Assembly: GCA_024743435.1 (NCBI GenBank)
Contig: JANSWO010000001.1
Coordinates: 496,001 to 560,000, forward strand
DNA: 64,000 bases
Source of the DNA: Pseudomonadaceae bacterium
Lineage (GTDB): Bacteria; Pseudomonadota; Gammaproteobacteria; Pseudomonadales; Azotimanducaceae
Reading direction: 5' to 3'
Both the position numbers and the translations under genes were made by a program. This document shows positions 18,596 through 31,579 of this stretch, one piece after another. The notes below the pieces were generated by a model. It ran no database searches. It saw nothing but the letters and a program-made list of their open reading frames with translations, and was not told where the DNA came from. Each line of letters begins with the position of its first letter. Position 1 is the stretch's first letter.

Positions 18596-21500
18596 ATGCG
18601 TCTCAAGCAAATCAAACTTGCCGGTTTCAAGTCCTTCGTCGACCCGACGTCGGTCAGTCTGCCATCGAATCTGTGTTCGGTTGTGGGCCCGAATGGCTGT
18701 GGAAAATCGAACATCATCGATGCGGTGCGCTGGGTCATGGGCGAGTCGTCCGCAAAGCAGCTGCGCGGCGAAGCCATCACAGACGTCATCTTCAACGGCT
18801 CGCGTACCCGCAAGCCAACGGCGCTCGCCAGCATCGAGCTACATTTCGATAACTCAGATGGCCGAATCGGTGGTGAATATGCCAGCTATGCCGAGATCGC
18901 GATCCGTCGGGAAGTCAGTCGCGACGCCCAGTCCACGTATTTCTTAAACGGTAGCAAGTGCCGTCGTCGCGATATCCAGGACATCTTTCTAGGCACCGGC
19001 TTCGGGCCGCGCAGTTACTCAATCATCGAGCAAGGCATGATCAGTCAGCTGGTCGAAGCCAAGCCTGAGGACCTGCGCACCTATCTCGAAGAAGCTGCAG
19101 GCATCTCCAAATACAAAGAGCGGCGCCGGGAGACGGAAAATCGGATTCGCCACACCCGCGAGAACCTGGATCGGCTGAACGATATCCGGGAAGAACTGGA
19201 GCGTCAGCTCAATCGGCTTGACCGGCAGGCAAAAGCCGCCGAGAAATACCGTGAGCTCAAGGCGGAAGAGCGCACCGTCAAAGCGCAGTTGCTTTGTCTG
19301 AATCTTGCCGCGCTTGAGACGACGCTGACCAACGAGCAGGAGACGATTACACGCTTCGAGCTCGATCTCGATGCTGCCAGGACTGAGCAGCAATCTATCG
19401 AGACAGACATAGAAAAGGCTCGCGCCGAACACGGCGATGCGAGCGAGCAATTCAATGCGGTGCAAGCCAGGTTCTACGAACTCGGTGGTGAGATCGCCAG
19501 AATTGAGGAAGCGATCAGCTACGCGGGTGAGCGGGTCAAACAACTCGAGCTCGACCTTGAATCCGTCAGCCAACGGCGCGAAGAAACCGGTGCCCAGCTG
19601 TCTATGGATGATCGTGAGATCGAACGCTTTACGCGCCGCGTTGCCGAACTTGCGCCGTTGGTTGCCAGCGCGCGAGAGGAGGACGAGCGTTTGTCCTTGT
19701 CTCTCGACGAAGCTGAGAAGGCGAGCGGTGCGCTCGCCAGTGAGTGGGATGCATTCAGCGCCGGGGTTGCTGGCCACGAACGAGCGGCGGAAGTTCAGGA
19801 ATCTCGAATCGAGCATCTTGAGCAGCTGCTGCAGCGACTGCGCAGTCGTCTGGCCAGGCTCGACGAAGATCCGGTGCAGCTGGTGGCCTCCGACGGTGAA
19901 GATATCGCCGAGTTGGCCAGCCAGATCGATCAGAACGAAGGGCAGTTGAAGCAGGCTGAAATCGAGCTGGATGCGCTTGGTGCAGAGCTGGCTTCGGCGC
20001 GCGAAGACCTGCTGCTACGCGACCGCACGCTGGAAGATGCCCGCAGCGACGTGGCTGACCTGCGTCACGAGCTGGCGACCTTGCAGGCGCTGCAGGAAGC
20101 TGCGCTTGGTCAGGGTCAGTCGGTGTCTGACGAATGGCTGGCGGGCAATCAACTGGATTCAGCGGCTCGCCTGGGTGAATCGCTGTCCGTGGTTGCAGGC
20201 TGGGAGCGCGCCGTCGAGGTGGTTCTCGGCTCGTCGCTGCAAGCATTGCGCGTAACTGATATCGATAGCTTTGAGCAGTCGATCGCCAGCCTGCAGGGCG
20301 AAACACTGGCGTTATTCGAAGGCCGTCAGGCAACACGCAGTGGCGGTGACGGTCCTCTGCCAACCCTTGCCAGCTTCATCCGGGCGGACGATCTCGAGCT
20401 CGGCGGGCTACTGGACGGTCTTTACGCCGCTCAATCGCTCGGCGTCGCGCTCGCTCATCGGGCGTCTCTAGCCGCAGGCGAGAGCATCATCACGCGCGAT
20501 GGGGTGTGGGTTGGCATTGACTGGTTGCGAGTCATGCCGGCAGATGCAGAAGATGGCGGCATTATCGAGCGAGCCCATGCCATCGAAACCTTGGTCGGCC
20601 AGGTTGAACAGGCCGAGCAGCAACTGGCTGAGTTTCAAGGTCACCTGAGCCTCGGCCGGGAGCGCGTGCGCGATTTAGAGCAACGGCGCGATGAGCTGCA
20701 GGGCAAAGCCAATGCAAGTACTCAGGCGCTGGGACAATTGCGGGCAGACCACGGCGTGCGTCGGGTGCGGCTTGAAGAGGCCGGTGCCCGCGCCGAACGC
20801 GAGCAAGCCGAGCGCGCAGAACTCAACGGCCAAATCGATACTGAGACTGCGAACCTGAATGAGGCGCGTCGTCTGTTGTCGCAAGCACGTGTCGCCCTCG
20901 AGGGCAGCCAGGCTGAACGCGAACGCCTGCAGGCAGCAAGACAAGCCAACGACGAGGCGTTGTCGGCCGCTCGATCGGCTGCTCGTACCGCTCGCGATGC
21001 TTTTCATGCAGCGAGTACCGAAGCCTCAGGCCTCGAATCCCGCTTGAGTGCGAGCCGCACTGCGCGTCAGCGTTTGGTTGACCAGCAGCAGGAACTGAGT
21101 GAGCGTGCTGGCCAGATCGAGCAGGGAATTGCCGATAGCTCCCAACCGTTGCCGGAACTAAAAGAATCGCTGGATGTGAAGCTTGCTGGCCGAGTTGCGG
21201 TAGAACAGGAACTCGCAGACGTACGAAGTGGCCTCGAGGCCAGTGAAAACAAGATCAGAACTTCGGAAGAAAACCGAAGAAAAGCGGAAGCGGCCCTGGC
21301 CGATATTCGTGAGCGACTGGAGCACCGACGCGTAGAGCGCCAGGGCCTCATCGTTCAACAGAGCAATCTGAAAGAGCAGATTGCTCAAACCGGACTGAGC
21401 GAAGCCGATGTGCGAGCGCAGATGCCAGAAGAGGCCGAAGAAGCCCAGTGGCAGCAGCAGCTCGATACGCTGGATCGACGTATCAGCCGGCTGGGTGCGA

Positions 21501-22105
21501 TCAACCTCGCGGCCATTGACGAATTCAAGACGCAATCCGAGCGCAAGACCTATCTTGATCAGCAGCATGAAGACCTGGTCGAAGCGCTGGATACGTTGCA
21601 GAATGCGATAAGAAAAATCGATAAAGAAACCCGTTCGCGTTTCAAAGAAACCTTTGAAACGGTAAACGGTCACCTGAAGAGATTATTTCCGAAGGTGTTT
21701 GGCGGTGGACACGCCTACCTGGAACTCACCGGGGAGGATCTGCTCGATACCGGAGTCGCGCTCATGGCGCAGCCTCCGGGCAAACGAAATGCAAGCGTGC
21801 ACCTGCTCTCTGGGGGAGAGAAGGCGATGACTGCAGTGGCATTGATATTCTCGATTTTCCAACTCAATCCGTCGCCGGTTTGCATGTTGGATGAGGTCGA
21901 TGCGCCACTGGACGACTCGAACGTACAGCGTTTCGCGGATCTGATTAAGGAGATGTCATCAACAGTCCAGTTTGTTGTGATCACGCATAACAAGATCACG
22001 ATGGAAATGGCCGACTACCTCATGGGCGTAACCATGCATGAGCCCGGGGTGTCGCGACTGGTCACTGTTGACGTCGAGGAAGCTGCGGCTATGGCTGCAG
22101 TCTAA
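18596..22105 (+). CDS. smc: Chromosome segregation protein SMC
   Basis: A 1169-residue SMC ATPase. The N-terminal head has Walker [10 protein letters not shown] (residues 31-39). Two long coiled-coil arms follow, with a hinge around residues 510-640. The C-terminal head has the signature SGGEK (1072-1076) and Walker [11 protein letters not shown]. It organises and segregates the chromosome. Many gammaproteobacteria of this type carry SMC rather than MukB. The start at ATG 18596 yields the standard [15 protein letters not shown]-terminus. It is followed by zipA and ligA, a common order in these bacteria. Confidence 0.96.
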   Translation: MRLKQIKLAGFKSFVDPTSVSLPSNLCSVVGPNGCGKSNIIDAVRWVMGESSAKQLRGEAITDVIFNGSRTRKPTALASIELHFDNSDGRIGGEYASYAEIAIRREVSRDAQSTYFLNGSKCRRRDIQDIFLGTGFGPRSYSIIEQGMISQLVEAKPEDLRTYLEEAAGISKYKERRRETENRIRHTRENLDRLNDIREELERQLNRLDRQAKAAEKYRELKAEERTVKAQLLCLNLAALETTLTNEQETITRFELDLDAARTEQQSIETDIEKARAEHGDASEQFNAVQARFYELGGEIARIEEAISYAGERVKQLELDLESVSQRREETGAQLSMDDREIERFTRRVAELAPLVASAREEDERLSLSLDEAEKASGALASEWDAFSAGVAGHERAAEVQESRIEHLEQLLQRLRSRLARLDEDPVQLVASDGEDIAELASQIDQNEGQLKQAEIELDALGAELASAREDLLLRDRTLEDARSDVADLRHELATLQALQEAALGQGQSVSDEWLAGNQLDSAARLGESLSVVAGWERAVEVVLGSSLQALRVTDIDSFEQSIASLQGETLALFEGRQATRSGGDGPLPTLASFIRADDLELGGLLDGLYAAQSLGVALAHRASLAAGESIITRDGVWVGIDWLRVMPADAEDGGIIERAHAIETLVGQVEQAEQQLAEFQGHLSLGRERVRDLEQRRDELQGKANASTQALGQLRADHGVRRVRLEEAGARAEREQAERAELNGQIDTETANLNEARRLLSQARVALEGSQAERERLQAARQANDEALSAARSAARTARDAFHAASTEASGLESRLSASRTARQRLVDQQQELSERAGQIEQGIADSSQPLPELKESLDVKLAGRVAVEQELADVRSGLEASENKIRTSEENRRKAEAALADIRERLEHRRVERQGLIVQQSNLKEQIAQTGLSEADVRAQMPEEAEEAQWQQQLDTLDRRISRLGAINLAAIDEFKTQSERKTYLDQQHEDLVEALDTLQNAIRKIDKETRSRFKETFETVNGHLKRLFPKVFGGGHAYLELTGEDLLDTGVALMAQPPGKRNASVHLLSGGEKAMTAVALIFSIFQLNPSPVCMLDEVDAPLDDSNVQRFADLIKEMSSTVQFVVITHNKITMEMADYLMGVTMHEPGVSRLVTVDVEEAAAMAAV

Positions 22106-22292
22106 GTCGATTCGACATCGATGCCTGCGGGATCGGTCCTAGCGAAGTGGCCGATTGCGCGGAGGTGGCGTCGTATCGAGTATCGGCCCTGGACAGGACA
22201 ACTCCGCGTGAGCGCAGGCATGCAGTTTGCTGTGGCCTGCTCCAGGAATTCGCCAGACGGCGCGCATGTGCGAGGCCGTCAAGGAGCGCGTG

Positions 22293-23240
22293 TTGGATAT
22301 CAAGACTTTAATTTTGCTGATCGGCGGTGGCGCGATTGCGGCGGTGTTAGCTCATGGCTTCTACCTCTCCTGGCGAGCCGGCCGAAACCAGCTACGTATG
22401 GACATACAGCCGGCGCCGTCCCAGCCCTTCGATGAAATGGAGCTGCTGAAGGCAGAACTGCCAACCGGCAAAGCCAGAATCAGACGCCTGCCACCAGAAC
22501 AGGGAAGCCTCGACCTCGATGGGCAGGCGCCGCTGCTGATGGATAGTCATCAGTCACCGCTTACCGCAGGTGATGTCGATTCCGCCAACGATGAACTGGC
22601 GAGTGATGGCTCAACCGATCGTGTGGCTGACGTCACGATGCCTGACGAGCCGATCGTTGCTGACGATCGTAAGCCTCACGGGCGTCAAGCGCGCGCAGAT
22701 AGCCGTCGCGAGGTAAAGAAAGCGCAAGCTCGCGAGGCGGCGAGTGATAGCCAGCGCAAGCGTCGACCAGCGGTCAAGCAGGAGCGGCAGGAAGAACCGA
22801 CGGCGGATGCGGACGCGGAGCTGATCATCATCAATGTTCTCAATCGCGAAGGACGCAAGCTCTCCGGCAGCGAGCTTGTTGAATTGTTTCTCGCCGCGGG
22901 CCTGAAGTTTGGTGAGATGAATATCTACCATGCCCGGGACCCACTGACTCGCACTATCAAGTACAGCGTGGCAAATGCCGTGGAACCCGGCACTTTCGAT
23001 CTGTCGTCGATGGATGACTTCGAAACACCTGGTGTGACGTTTTTCATGCATCTTCCGGGTGCCGAGCCGGCACTGGATGCGTTTGATCAAATGTTGCGAA
23101 CGGCTGAGACCGTCGCACGTCGTCTAAACGCTGAATTGCGCGATGAGAATCAAAGCGTGATGACTCAACAAACCATTGCTCACTGCCGCAGTCGCATCAC
23201 TGAGTTCTATCGAAAACGCATGTCCAAGCGCGCGGTCTGA
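22293..23240 (+). CDS. zipA: Cell division protein ZipA
   Basis: A 315-residue division protein that anchors FtsZ to the inner membrane. An N-terminal helix (TLILLIGGGAIAAVLAHGF) is followed by a charged, Arg/Lys/Asp-rich linker (about 40-185). The C-terminal FtsZ-binding domain (about 190-300) contains LIIINVLNREG, LKFGEMNIYH and GVTFFMHLPG. The frame is open from 22227. TTG 22293 is preferred because AAGGAG at 22281-22286 lies 6 bases upstream; GTG 22290 is only 3 bases from it. The 187-base gap to smc shows nothing else. Confidence 0.94.
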   Translation: MDIKTLILLIGGGAIAAVLAHGFYLSWRAGRNQLRMDIQPAPSQPFDEMELLKAELPTGKARIRRLPPEQGSLDLDGQAPLLMDSHQSPLTAGDVDSANDELASDGSTDRVADVTMPDEPIVADDRKPHGRQARADSRREVKKAQAREAASDSQRKRRPAVKQERQEEPTADADAELIIINVLNREGRKLSGSELVELFLAAGLKFGEMNIYHARDPLTRTIKYSVANAVEPGTFDLSSMDDFETPGVTFFMHLPGAEPALDAFDQMLRTAETVARRLNAELRDENQSVMTQQTIAHCRSRITEFYRKRMSKRAV

Positions 23241-23264
23241 GCCATTGCTGTTGTCGCGGGCTAG

Positions 23265-25914
<2,650 letters not shown>

Positions 25915-27207
25915 CTACTCGTTCTGCGAGCTCGCGTTCGATGCATTGGTGTCGCTGACCCAGGCAGATAGATCCGCGCCGCTCGGTTGCTGATACGCGC
26001 GCAGTTCAAACTCTCCCAGAATCGCGAGCAGATGATCGAACAGGTCTGCCTGAATGGATTCGAAGTCGTTCCAAGCAGTGGTGTTGGTAAAGCAGTAGAT
26101 CTCGATTGGCAGGCCTTCCGGCGCAGGTTGCAGTTGGCGCACCAACAGAGTCATGTCCTTATGGATGTCGGGGTGATTGCGCAGGTAGTTAAAGACGTAT
26201 GCTCTGAAAGTTCCAAGGTTCGTCAACCTGCGGGTATTAACTGCATCGTCCACAGGCAGATCGAGTGCTTTGTTGTAGTCAGCTAGTTCTTGCTCTTTGC
26301 GTGCGATGTAGTCATGCAGCAGCGCGAAACGCCGAAAGTGTTCAACTTCATCCCTCTCCAGAAAGCGAATGGACTGAAGATCGATCACCAGTGAGCGTTT
26401 GATTCGACGACCGCCGGACTCCGACATTCCCCGCCAGTTCTTAAACGAATCCGAAATCAGTTTGTGAGTGGGGATGGTGGTGATGGTTTTGTCCCAGTTC
26501 TGCACGCGAATGGTGTGCAGGGCAACGTCGATCACGTCGCCGTCGGCGTTGTACTGGGGCATCTCAATCCAGTCGCCTTTGCGCACCATGTCCAGACTCG
26601 ACAGCTGCACGCTCGCCACGAAAGACAGGATCGTGTCTCGGAAAACCAGTAGCAGAACGGCCGTCAGGGCGCCGAAGCCGGAGAGCAGAATTAAAGGTGA
26701 TTTGTCGAGCAGGGCGGAGATGACGAGGATGACGCCGAGGCAATAGAGAACGATCTTGCCGACCTGAATATAGCCTTTGATCGGCCGTCGTATCGCGTCG
26801 GCGCGCTGTTCGTAGATGGCGTTGGCGGCAGTCAGTAGTGCGCTAAGCGAGAGAATGACGATGAGAGCAGCGTAGGCGGCTGCCACGTTGGTCACGATGT
26901 TGACCAGCAGCTCTGGCAACCCCGGCACCACCGGTGTCCCGAGGTAAATCACCGCGGCCGGGAGCAGGTGTGCGACCTGTCTGACCACCCCGTGTTCGAT
27001 GATCACATCATCCCAGGTCGCACGAGTCCGGCTGGCCAGGACGTGCACAATGCGCACCAGAATTCCTTTGGTAATAAGGTCAACGATCCAGGCCGTTACC
27101 AGCAAGCTGAGCAGCACGAGGGTTGGCCAGATAGCCGGATGGATGGCATCGAGCTGGGCGGTGAGGGATTCAAACACGTTCAGTATTCCCGATAGAGCAG
27201 ACGACAT
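25915..27207 (-). CDS. mscM: Mechanosensitive channel, YbdG/MscM type
   Basis: A 430-residue MscS-superfamily channel of the YbdG subfamily. Five membrane helices precede the pore-lining and MscS beta domain (GFGALTAVLLLVFRDTILSFVASVQL). The subfamily motif GMSESGGRRIKRSL follows. YbdG in E. coli contributes the small MscM conductance on osmotic downshift. The frame continues upstream to 27393, but ATG 27207 gives the normal start and leaves a 116-base divergent gap to rimB. The symbol is by homology to E. coli. Confidence 0.9.
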   Translation of the reverse strand: MSSALSGILNVFESLTAQLDAIHPAIWPTLVLLSLLVTAWIVDLITKGILVRIVHVLASRTRATWDDVIIEHGVVRQVAHLLPAAVIYLGTPVVPGLPELLVNIVTNVAAAYAALIVILSLSALLTAANAIYEQRADAIRRPIKGYIQVGKIVLYCLGVILVISALLDKSPLILLSGFGALTAVLLLVFRDTILSFVASVQLSSLDMVRKGDWIEMPQYNADGDVIDVALHTIRVQNWDKTITTIPTHKLISDSFKNWRGMSESGGRRIKRSLVIDLQSIRFLERDEVEHFRRFALLHDYIARKEQELADYNKALDLPVDDAVNTRRLTNLGTFRAYVFNYLRNHPDIHKDMTLLVRQLQPAPEGLPIEIYCFTNTTAWNDFESIQADLFDHLLAILGEFELRAYQQPSGADLSAWVSDTNASNASSQNE

Positions 27208-27323
27208 GGGCACCCGAAAAAAGCGTCGAAATCGTTTTGCCTGGGCGCGCCTGCATTGTATCGTCCGCGCCCGCTCGACCCCAGCCAGAAGGCCTATGAT
27301 TGTTCGAGCACAGGAGTTGCAAC

Positions 27324-27758
27324 ATGAGCGAGACGCTTCCAGAGATTGGCTGGCGGGAATGGCTTGCATTGCCGGATCTCGGGATCGACGCAATCAAAGC
27401 CAAGATCGATACCGGCGCGCGCACATCGGCACTGCATGCCTTCGAGGTACAGCCAAGCGCGGACGGGCGGATAGTTCGATTTGCTATGCATCCGGAACAG
27501 CGTGCTACGGACACCGTGATCTGGTGCGAATCTGCTGTGGTAGACCGGCGGGTTGTGCGCGACTCCGGTGGTCACGAAGAAGAGCGTTTTGTCATCGCCA
27601 CGCAGGTTGCTCTCGGAGGTGCGTGCTACGCTTGCGAAGTCACGCTAACCGATCGCGACAGCATGGGATTTCGCATGCTGTTGGGGCGTACGGCCCTCGC
27701 TGGGCGCTACGTCGTCAATTCCGCACGTTCCTATTGCTTGAGTGAGGCTCCGAAATGA
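27324..27758 (+). CDS. rimB: RimB-type retropepsin-like peptidase (DUF785)
   Basis: A 144-residue protein of the family usually labelled ATP-dependent zinc protease and now grouped with retropepsin-like aspartic peptidases. The signature [13 protein letters not shown] holds the DTG triad (Asp29-Thr30-Gly31), with [10 protein letters not shown] near the end. The start at ATG 27324 is set by AGGAG at 27312-27316. It overlaps rimK by four bases (ATGA), so the two are co-translated. In Pseudomonas, RimB opposes RimK glutamylation; the same role here is inferred. Confidence 0.85.
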   Translation: MSETLPEIGWREWLALPDLGIDAIKAKIDTGARTSALHAFEVQPSADGRIVRFAMHPEQRATDTVIWCESAVVDRRVVRDSGGHEEERFVIATQVALGGACYACEVTLTDRDSMGFRMLLGRTALAGRYVVNSARSYCLSEAPK

Positions 27759-28666
27759 ATATCGCGATCCTGTCTAGAAATCGAAAGCTCTACTCCACCC
27801 GACGACTGATGGAAGCTGCTGCAGATCGAGGCCACAAGGTGCGTGTGCTCGATCATCTGCGTTGCTTCATGGATATCACCTCTGACAAACCCAGCCTGCA
27901 CTATCGGGATGAAGAGTTTGATTCCGAGAGTTTTGATGCGGTGATTCCGCGAATCGGCGCCAGCGTTACGTTCTACGGTTGTTCGGTGGTTCGCCAGTTC
28001 GAGATGATGGGCGTTTACGGGGTCAACGAATCAGTTGCGATATCGCGCTCACGCGACAAGCTCCGTTCGCTGCAGCTGCTTTCACGCAAAGGCCTCGGAA
28101 TTCCCGCGACAGCGTTTGCCCATTCGCCAGATGACGTGCCAGGCCTGATTCGTGAAGTGGGTGGTGCGCCGCTCGTAATCAAGCTCCTGGAAGGCACCCA
28201 GGGCATCGGTGTCGTACTGGCGGAGACTCGCAAGGCCGCAGAAAGCGTCATCGAAGCCTTCATGGGTCTGCACAGCAATATTCTTGTGCAGGAGTTCATT
28301 GAAGAGGCCAAAGGCAGTGATATTCGCTGCCTGGTGGTGGGCGGCAAGGTTATTGCCGCGATGCAGCGAACCGCGCCAGAAGGCGAGTTTCGCTCCAATC
28401 TTCACCGGGGTGGCACTGCAGAGCTCGTTCGCCTGTCGGCAGCGGAGCGCGCGACCGCGGTGGCGGCTGCGAAAGCGATGGGTCTCAATGTCTGTGGGGT
28501 GGATTTGCTCAGGTCCAGCCGAGGGCCCCTGATCATGGAAGTTAACTCATCACCCGGGCTCGAAGGGATAGAGGCTGCCACCGGGAAAGACGTGGCGGGG
28601 ATGATCATTGGGTTTATCGAGTCCAACGCCAAGCCGAACCGAACGCGAACGAGGGGTAAGGGCTAA
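27755..28666 (+). CDS. rimK: ATP-grasp ligase RimK
   Basis: A 303-residue ATP-grasp enzyme closely resembling E. coli RimK over its whole length. RimK adds glutamate residues to the C-terminus of ribosomal protein S6 and can make poly-alpha-glutamate. Landmarks are [14 protein letters not shown] at the start, [19 protein letters not shown] (nucleotide-binding), [20 protein letters not shown], and the metal-binding [13 protein letters not shown]. The C-terminal tail after about residue 290 is basic and family-variable. The repeat triad begins 22 bases after its stop. Confidence 0.95.
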   Translation: MNIAILSRNRKLYSTRRLMEAAADRGHKVRVLDHLRCFMDITSDKPSLHYRDEEFDSESFDAVIPRIGASVTFYGCSVVRQFEMMGVYGVNESVAISRSRDKLRSLQLLSRKGLGIPATAFAHSPDDVPGLIREVGGAPLVIKLLEGTQGIGVVLAETRKAAESVIEAFMGLHSNILVQEFIEEAKGSDIRCLVVGGKVIAAMQRTAPEGEFRSNLHRGGTAELVRLSAAERATAVAAAKAMGLNVCGVDLLRSSRGPLIMEVNSSPGLEGIEAATGKDVAGMIIGFIESNAKPNRTRTRGKG

Positions 28667-28687
28667 GAATGGGGGCTAGTTAGTTCT

Positions 28688-28824
28688 GGGGACAGGTCCA
28701 AGTGCCAGGTCCAACGCGTCGTAGCTAGTACCTTCGACGAATTGGACCTGGCACTTGGTCCTGTCCCCATTCTTGTGGGCCAGCTGGCACGACGGCATTG
28801 GACCTGGCACTTGGACCTGTCCCC
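28688..28824. repeat. REP-like 27-bp repeat triad, left copy
   Basis: Three copies of a 27-bp unit beginning GGGGACAGGTCCAAGTGCCA are present: forward at 28688-28714, inverted at 28742-28768 (one mismatch) and inverted at 28798-28824. The first two form a long hairpin with extra pairing inside (CGTCG with CGACG). GGGG and CTAG-rich flanks extend the symmetry outwards. The form resembles REP/RAYT-mobilised palindromes. No transposase gene is present in the window. Confidence 0.85.
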
Positions 28825-28870
28825 TAGCTAGTCCCCACTCCTCCGTCCCCCAATTTCCTAGGGTGATCAC

Positions 28871-29455
28871 ATGAGCAAAGTGTTGATTTTTGATCTCGGC
28901 GGCGTGCTCATCGAGAACGCTATGTTCGAAGAATTTCCGAAGATGACGGCCGAGCGACTGTCGGGAAACGCGCTGAAGGCCAGGCTTCTCCAATCGCCCG
29001 CCTTCCGGCAGTTTGAGCTCGGGCAATGTTCTACGGACGAGTTTGCCGCTGCCATGTTGGAGGAGTTTGCTTTGAACGTTAGCGAGCAGGAATTCGTAGC
29101 AGCATTCTCAGGTTGGCCGTCAGGGTTTTCCGCCGGCGCTGTAGAGCTTCTTGGCGAACTCCGCAATCGACACACGGTGTGCTGTTTGAGTAACTCGAAC
29201 GAGCTGCACTGGACCGATCGTGTCACGTCACATTTCGACCGCTCGTACTCGTCGCACCAGCTCAACATGATCAAACCAGATGCGAACGTGTTCGAGTTCG
29301 TGACGTCTGATCTAGGCTGTCGCCCTCACGACATCATCTATTTCGATGATGCTCAGCTGAATGTAGATGCAGCATGCGACTACGGCTGGGACGCGCACCT
29401 AGCCGATGGCTACGAGGGGTTGCTGCGAGTGCTCGACGAAATTGGCATCGCGTAG
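28871..29455 (+). CDS. HAD-superfamily hydrolase (YihX-like)
   Basis: A 194-residue HAD phosphatase. Motif I is FDLGGVL with nucleophile Asp8. Motif II is LSNSN, motif III has the lysine in NMIKPDANVFEF, and motif IV is YFDDAQLNVDAA. The form of motif I (DLGGV) and the helical cap between residues about 15 and 90 resemble YihX-type sugar-phosphate phosphatases; the substrate is unknown. The gene is the only one between two homologous repeat triads, so it may have been inserted or retained as a cassette. Base composition looks like its neighbours. Confidence 0.85.
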   Translation: MSKVLIFDLGGVLIENAMFEEFPKMTAERLSGNALKARLLQSPAFRQFELGQCSTDEFAAAMLEEFALNVSEQEFVAAFSGWPSGFSAGAVELLGELRNRHTVCCLSNSNELHWTDRVTSHFDRSYSSHQLNMIKPDANVFEFVTSDLGCRPHDIIYFDDAQLNVDAACDYGWDAHLADGYEGLLRVLDEIGIA

Positions 29456-29469
29456 CGTTGAGTAGTTTC

Positions 29470-29622
29470 GGGGACAGGTCCAAGTGCCAGGTCCAAGTCG
29501 TCGGTCCGCTGAGTCCAACCCTATACGGTACTCGCTACGACGCGTTGCACTTGGCACTGGGACCTGTCCCCACTCCTCTTGCCAGCCTAACGGCGTTGGA
29601 CCTGGCACTTGGACCTGTCCCC
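29470..29622. repeat. REP-like 27-bp repeat triad, right copy
   Basis: The same 27-bp unit recurs forward at 29470-29496, inverted at 29545-29571 (three mismatches) and inverted at 29596-29622. Order and orientation match the left triad at 28688-28824. The sequence between the two inverted units is also homologous (CCAGC...ACGGC...TTGGACC). The triad ends 15 bases past the stop of the convergent GDSL hydrolase gene. Being nearly at gene ends on both sides, it may also serve as a bidirectional mRNA 3' structure. Confidence 0.85.
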
Positions 29623-29636
29623 ATGCTCCCCGAGCC

Positions 29637-30329
29637 TCATTCGTGGCTCAACTCACCGGCTCGCAGAATCGGTGCAACGGTGTCACGCCAGATATCGTAG
29701 CCGCGCTGATTCATATGCAGCATGTCGGAGACGAACAACGCTTCGTTCGGCGTCCCGTCGGCATTGAGCATGGGCGTTGCCACGTCGATGTAGGTTATGC
29801 GCTCATCTGCGTTTGCCAGCTTCGCAAGCCGCTCATTCACTGCGACCATAGCAGGCCACATGGCAAGCCTTGCGATGCTGGGTTTCGCTGAGAGTACGTA
29901 GATGCGAACGGCATCGTCCTGCGCGTGAATGCGTTCGAATGCGCGTGTGAATGTGGCAATGATCGTATCGGTGTCCACACCCTGGGCAACATCGTTGTCA
30001 CCTTCGTACAGCAGCACGGCGCGAGGCTTGTGATTCAGCACCAGCGTGTCGAGGTGGTGCAGGACGTCGTTCATGTTGCTGCCACCGAAACCACGGGAGA
30101 TGATCGTTAGCGGCGCCAGGTCTTCCTCTATTCGGTTGTCCCAGAATCGCATACTGGAACTGCCGGTCGCGACGATAGCACCGTGCTGCGGCCCGATGAT
30201 CTCATCTTCAAGTGCGAAGCCCCGGATTGTCGCATCCCACAGCTTAGGGTCAGGATATTCGGCGGCGCATGCGCTCTGAGCCAGCAACATTGCCAGCGCG
30301 AAGATGATGGTTATCGTTCGGGTAATCAT
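29637..30329 (-). CDS. Exported SGNH/GDSL-family hydrolase
   Basis: A 230-residue protein with a signal peptide (FALAMLLAQSACAA). SGNH blocks are present: nucleophile serine in VATGSSSM (Ser57), the glycine block RGFGGSN, the asparagine block EGDNDV, and the Asp-His pair in SDMLHMNQRGY. Family members are esterases or carbohydrate deacetylases acting outside the cytoplasm; the substrate is unknown. The start at ATG 30329 lies beyond the stop of the metallohydrolase gene, 46 bases upstream on the same strand, so the two may form an operon. Confidence 0.85.
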   Translation of the reverse strand: MITRTITIIFALAMLLAQSACAAEYPDPKLWDATIRGFALEDEIIGPQHGAIVATGSSSMRFWDNRIEEDLAPLTIISRGFGGSNMNDVLHHLDTLVLNHKPRAVLLYEGDNDVAQGVDTDTIIATFTRAFERIHAQDDAVRIYVLSAKPSIARLAMWPAMVAVNERLAKLANADERITYIDVATPMLNADGTPNEALFVSDMLHMNQRGYDIWRDTVAPILRAGELSHE

Positions 30330-30375
30330 AGACGTTCAGGCCCTCGGGTTTGCGCACGTCGGACATTATCGTCGC

Positions 30376-31443
30376 TCATGCCAGTCTATCGCTCGGATCG
30401 GGTTCGTACAGTGGATCCCGCTCCACCTCAGAGCCAAGCGCGGTTATCTCATCCTCGACGGCGCCCGGCTCGCCAAATCGGGCGATGTGAAAAATCGCAT
30501 CGCCTTCGTTGACGAGGGGTAATCGGTGCACGCAAATGACAATGCCATCCTGAGGCGCTGTCACCAGCGTTTCTTCCGAGGCCACAGGAGAGCTGATCAC
30601 ACCCAGCGTATCTCCTTTGCGGACACGAGCACCCAACTCGACAAGGGTGCGGAACATGCCGTCGCTGGTTGCTCGCAGCCAACTGGTGGAACGGGCGACG
30701 AAGGGCTCGGCTGTGGTCCTGGGTTTACGACCGGCCAGCATATTCAGCTGGCGCATGACGTTGGTGATGCCGCGAACGCCGGTCACGATGCAGTGCTCAT
30801 CCAATCGCAGCGCCTCGCCCGCTTCGTACGTGATGATCGGAATCCCTACAACGTTTGCCTCACGGCGCAGGCTGCGCTCGATTTCACCGGAGTTCACAAT
30901 GACGGGTATCGAGAAGCCTTGAGCAAGCTCCGGGACTCCGGGTGAATCAAGCGCCGCGCGAATCTGTGGCAGGTTGTCTCGATGTACGGCGCCGGTGTGC
31001 AGATCGATGCCGTGGCTGCAGTGCCTGACCACCTCGTTGAAGAACAGATACGCCATGCGGGAGGCGATTGAGCCGGTTTCGCTACCGGGGAAACATCGGT
31101 TGAGATCGCGCCGGTCTGGTAGATATCGCGACTGGTGGATGAAGCCGAACAGGTTCACGATGGGCGCCAGAACCAGGGTTCCGCGCAATCGCTCCAGAGA
31201 CTTCAGTTGTCGCAGGCGGCGAATGATCTCGATGCCGTTGAGTTCATCGCCGTGGATCGCTGCGCTGATCAGAAGCGTGGGGCCGGCCCGCCGCCCGTTG
31301 ATTACCTCGATAGGCATTTCGAGTGGTGTGTGGGTATAAAGCTGCGCGGCTGGCAGATTGAACTGAAGGCGCTCACCCGGCGCAATCGTATGCCCGGCGA
31401 TATGGAATTCGGTGTTCGATGCCGAGCCTTTGCTGATGCTCAT
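30376..31443 (-). CDS. Succinylglutamate desuccinylase/aspartoacylase family hydrolase
   Basis: A 355-residue zinc-dependent carboxypeptidase-like enzyme. Zinc ligands are visible as His64 and Glu67 in AAIHGDELNG and His149 in GIDLHTG. A C-terminal region (GARVRKGDTLGVISSP) looks like a biotinyl/lipoyl-type hammerhead. The frame runs upstream to 31485, but ATG 31443 is the natural start. Proteins of this family are often encoded with RimK and RimB; here they are separated by the HAD and GDSL genes. A role in trimming glutamyl or acyl-amino-acid products is inference. Confidence 0.85.
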   Translation of the reverse strand: MSISKGSASNTEFHIAGHTIAPGERLQFNLPAAQLYTHTPLEMPIEVINGRRAGPTLLISAAIHGDELNGIEIIRRLRQLKSLERLRGTLVLAPIVNLFGFIHQSRYLPDRRDLNRCFPGSETGSIASRMAYLFFNEVVRHCSHGIDLHTGAVHRDNLPQIRAALDSPGVPELAQGFSIPVIVNSGEIERSLRREANVVGIPIITYEAGEALRLDEHCIVTGVRGITNVMRQLNMLAGRKPRTTAEPFVARSTSWLRATSDGMFRTLVELGARVRKGDTLGVISSPVASEETLVTAPQDGIVICVHRLPLVNEGDAIFHIARFGEPGAVEDEITALGSEVERDPLYEPDPSDRLA

Positions 31444-31579
31444 GATTGCCTCGTAAAACCCAGGTGCTTGGGCGAGGGACAGCATACAATTGCGGCTCCC
31501 GTATCACCTACATCATTTGATGCTGCGATATCTGGCGAGCCAACGGGAATTGGCCGCTCAGGGCAGCACTGGACCCACT

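Noticed and set aside
28680-29630. Short repeats resembling a CRISPR array
   Set aside because: Units alternate in orientation, spacers are irregular and partly homologous, and a protein-coding gene lies inside. No cas gene is present. A REP-like element fits better.
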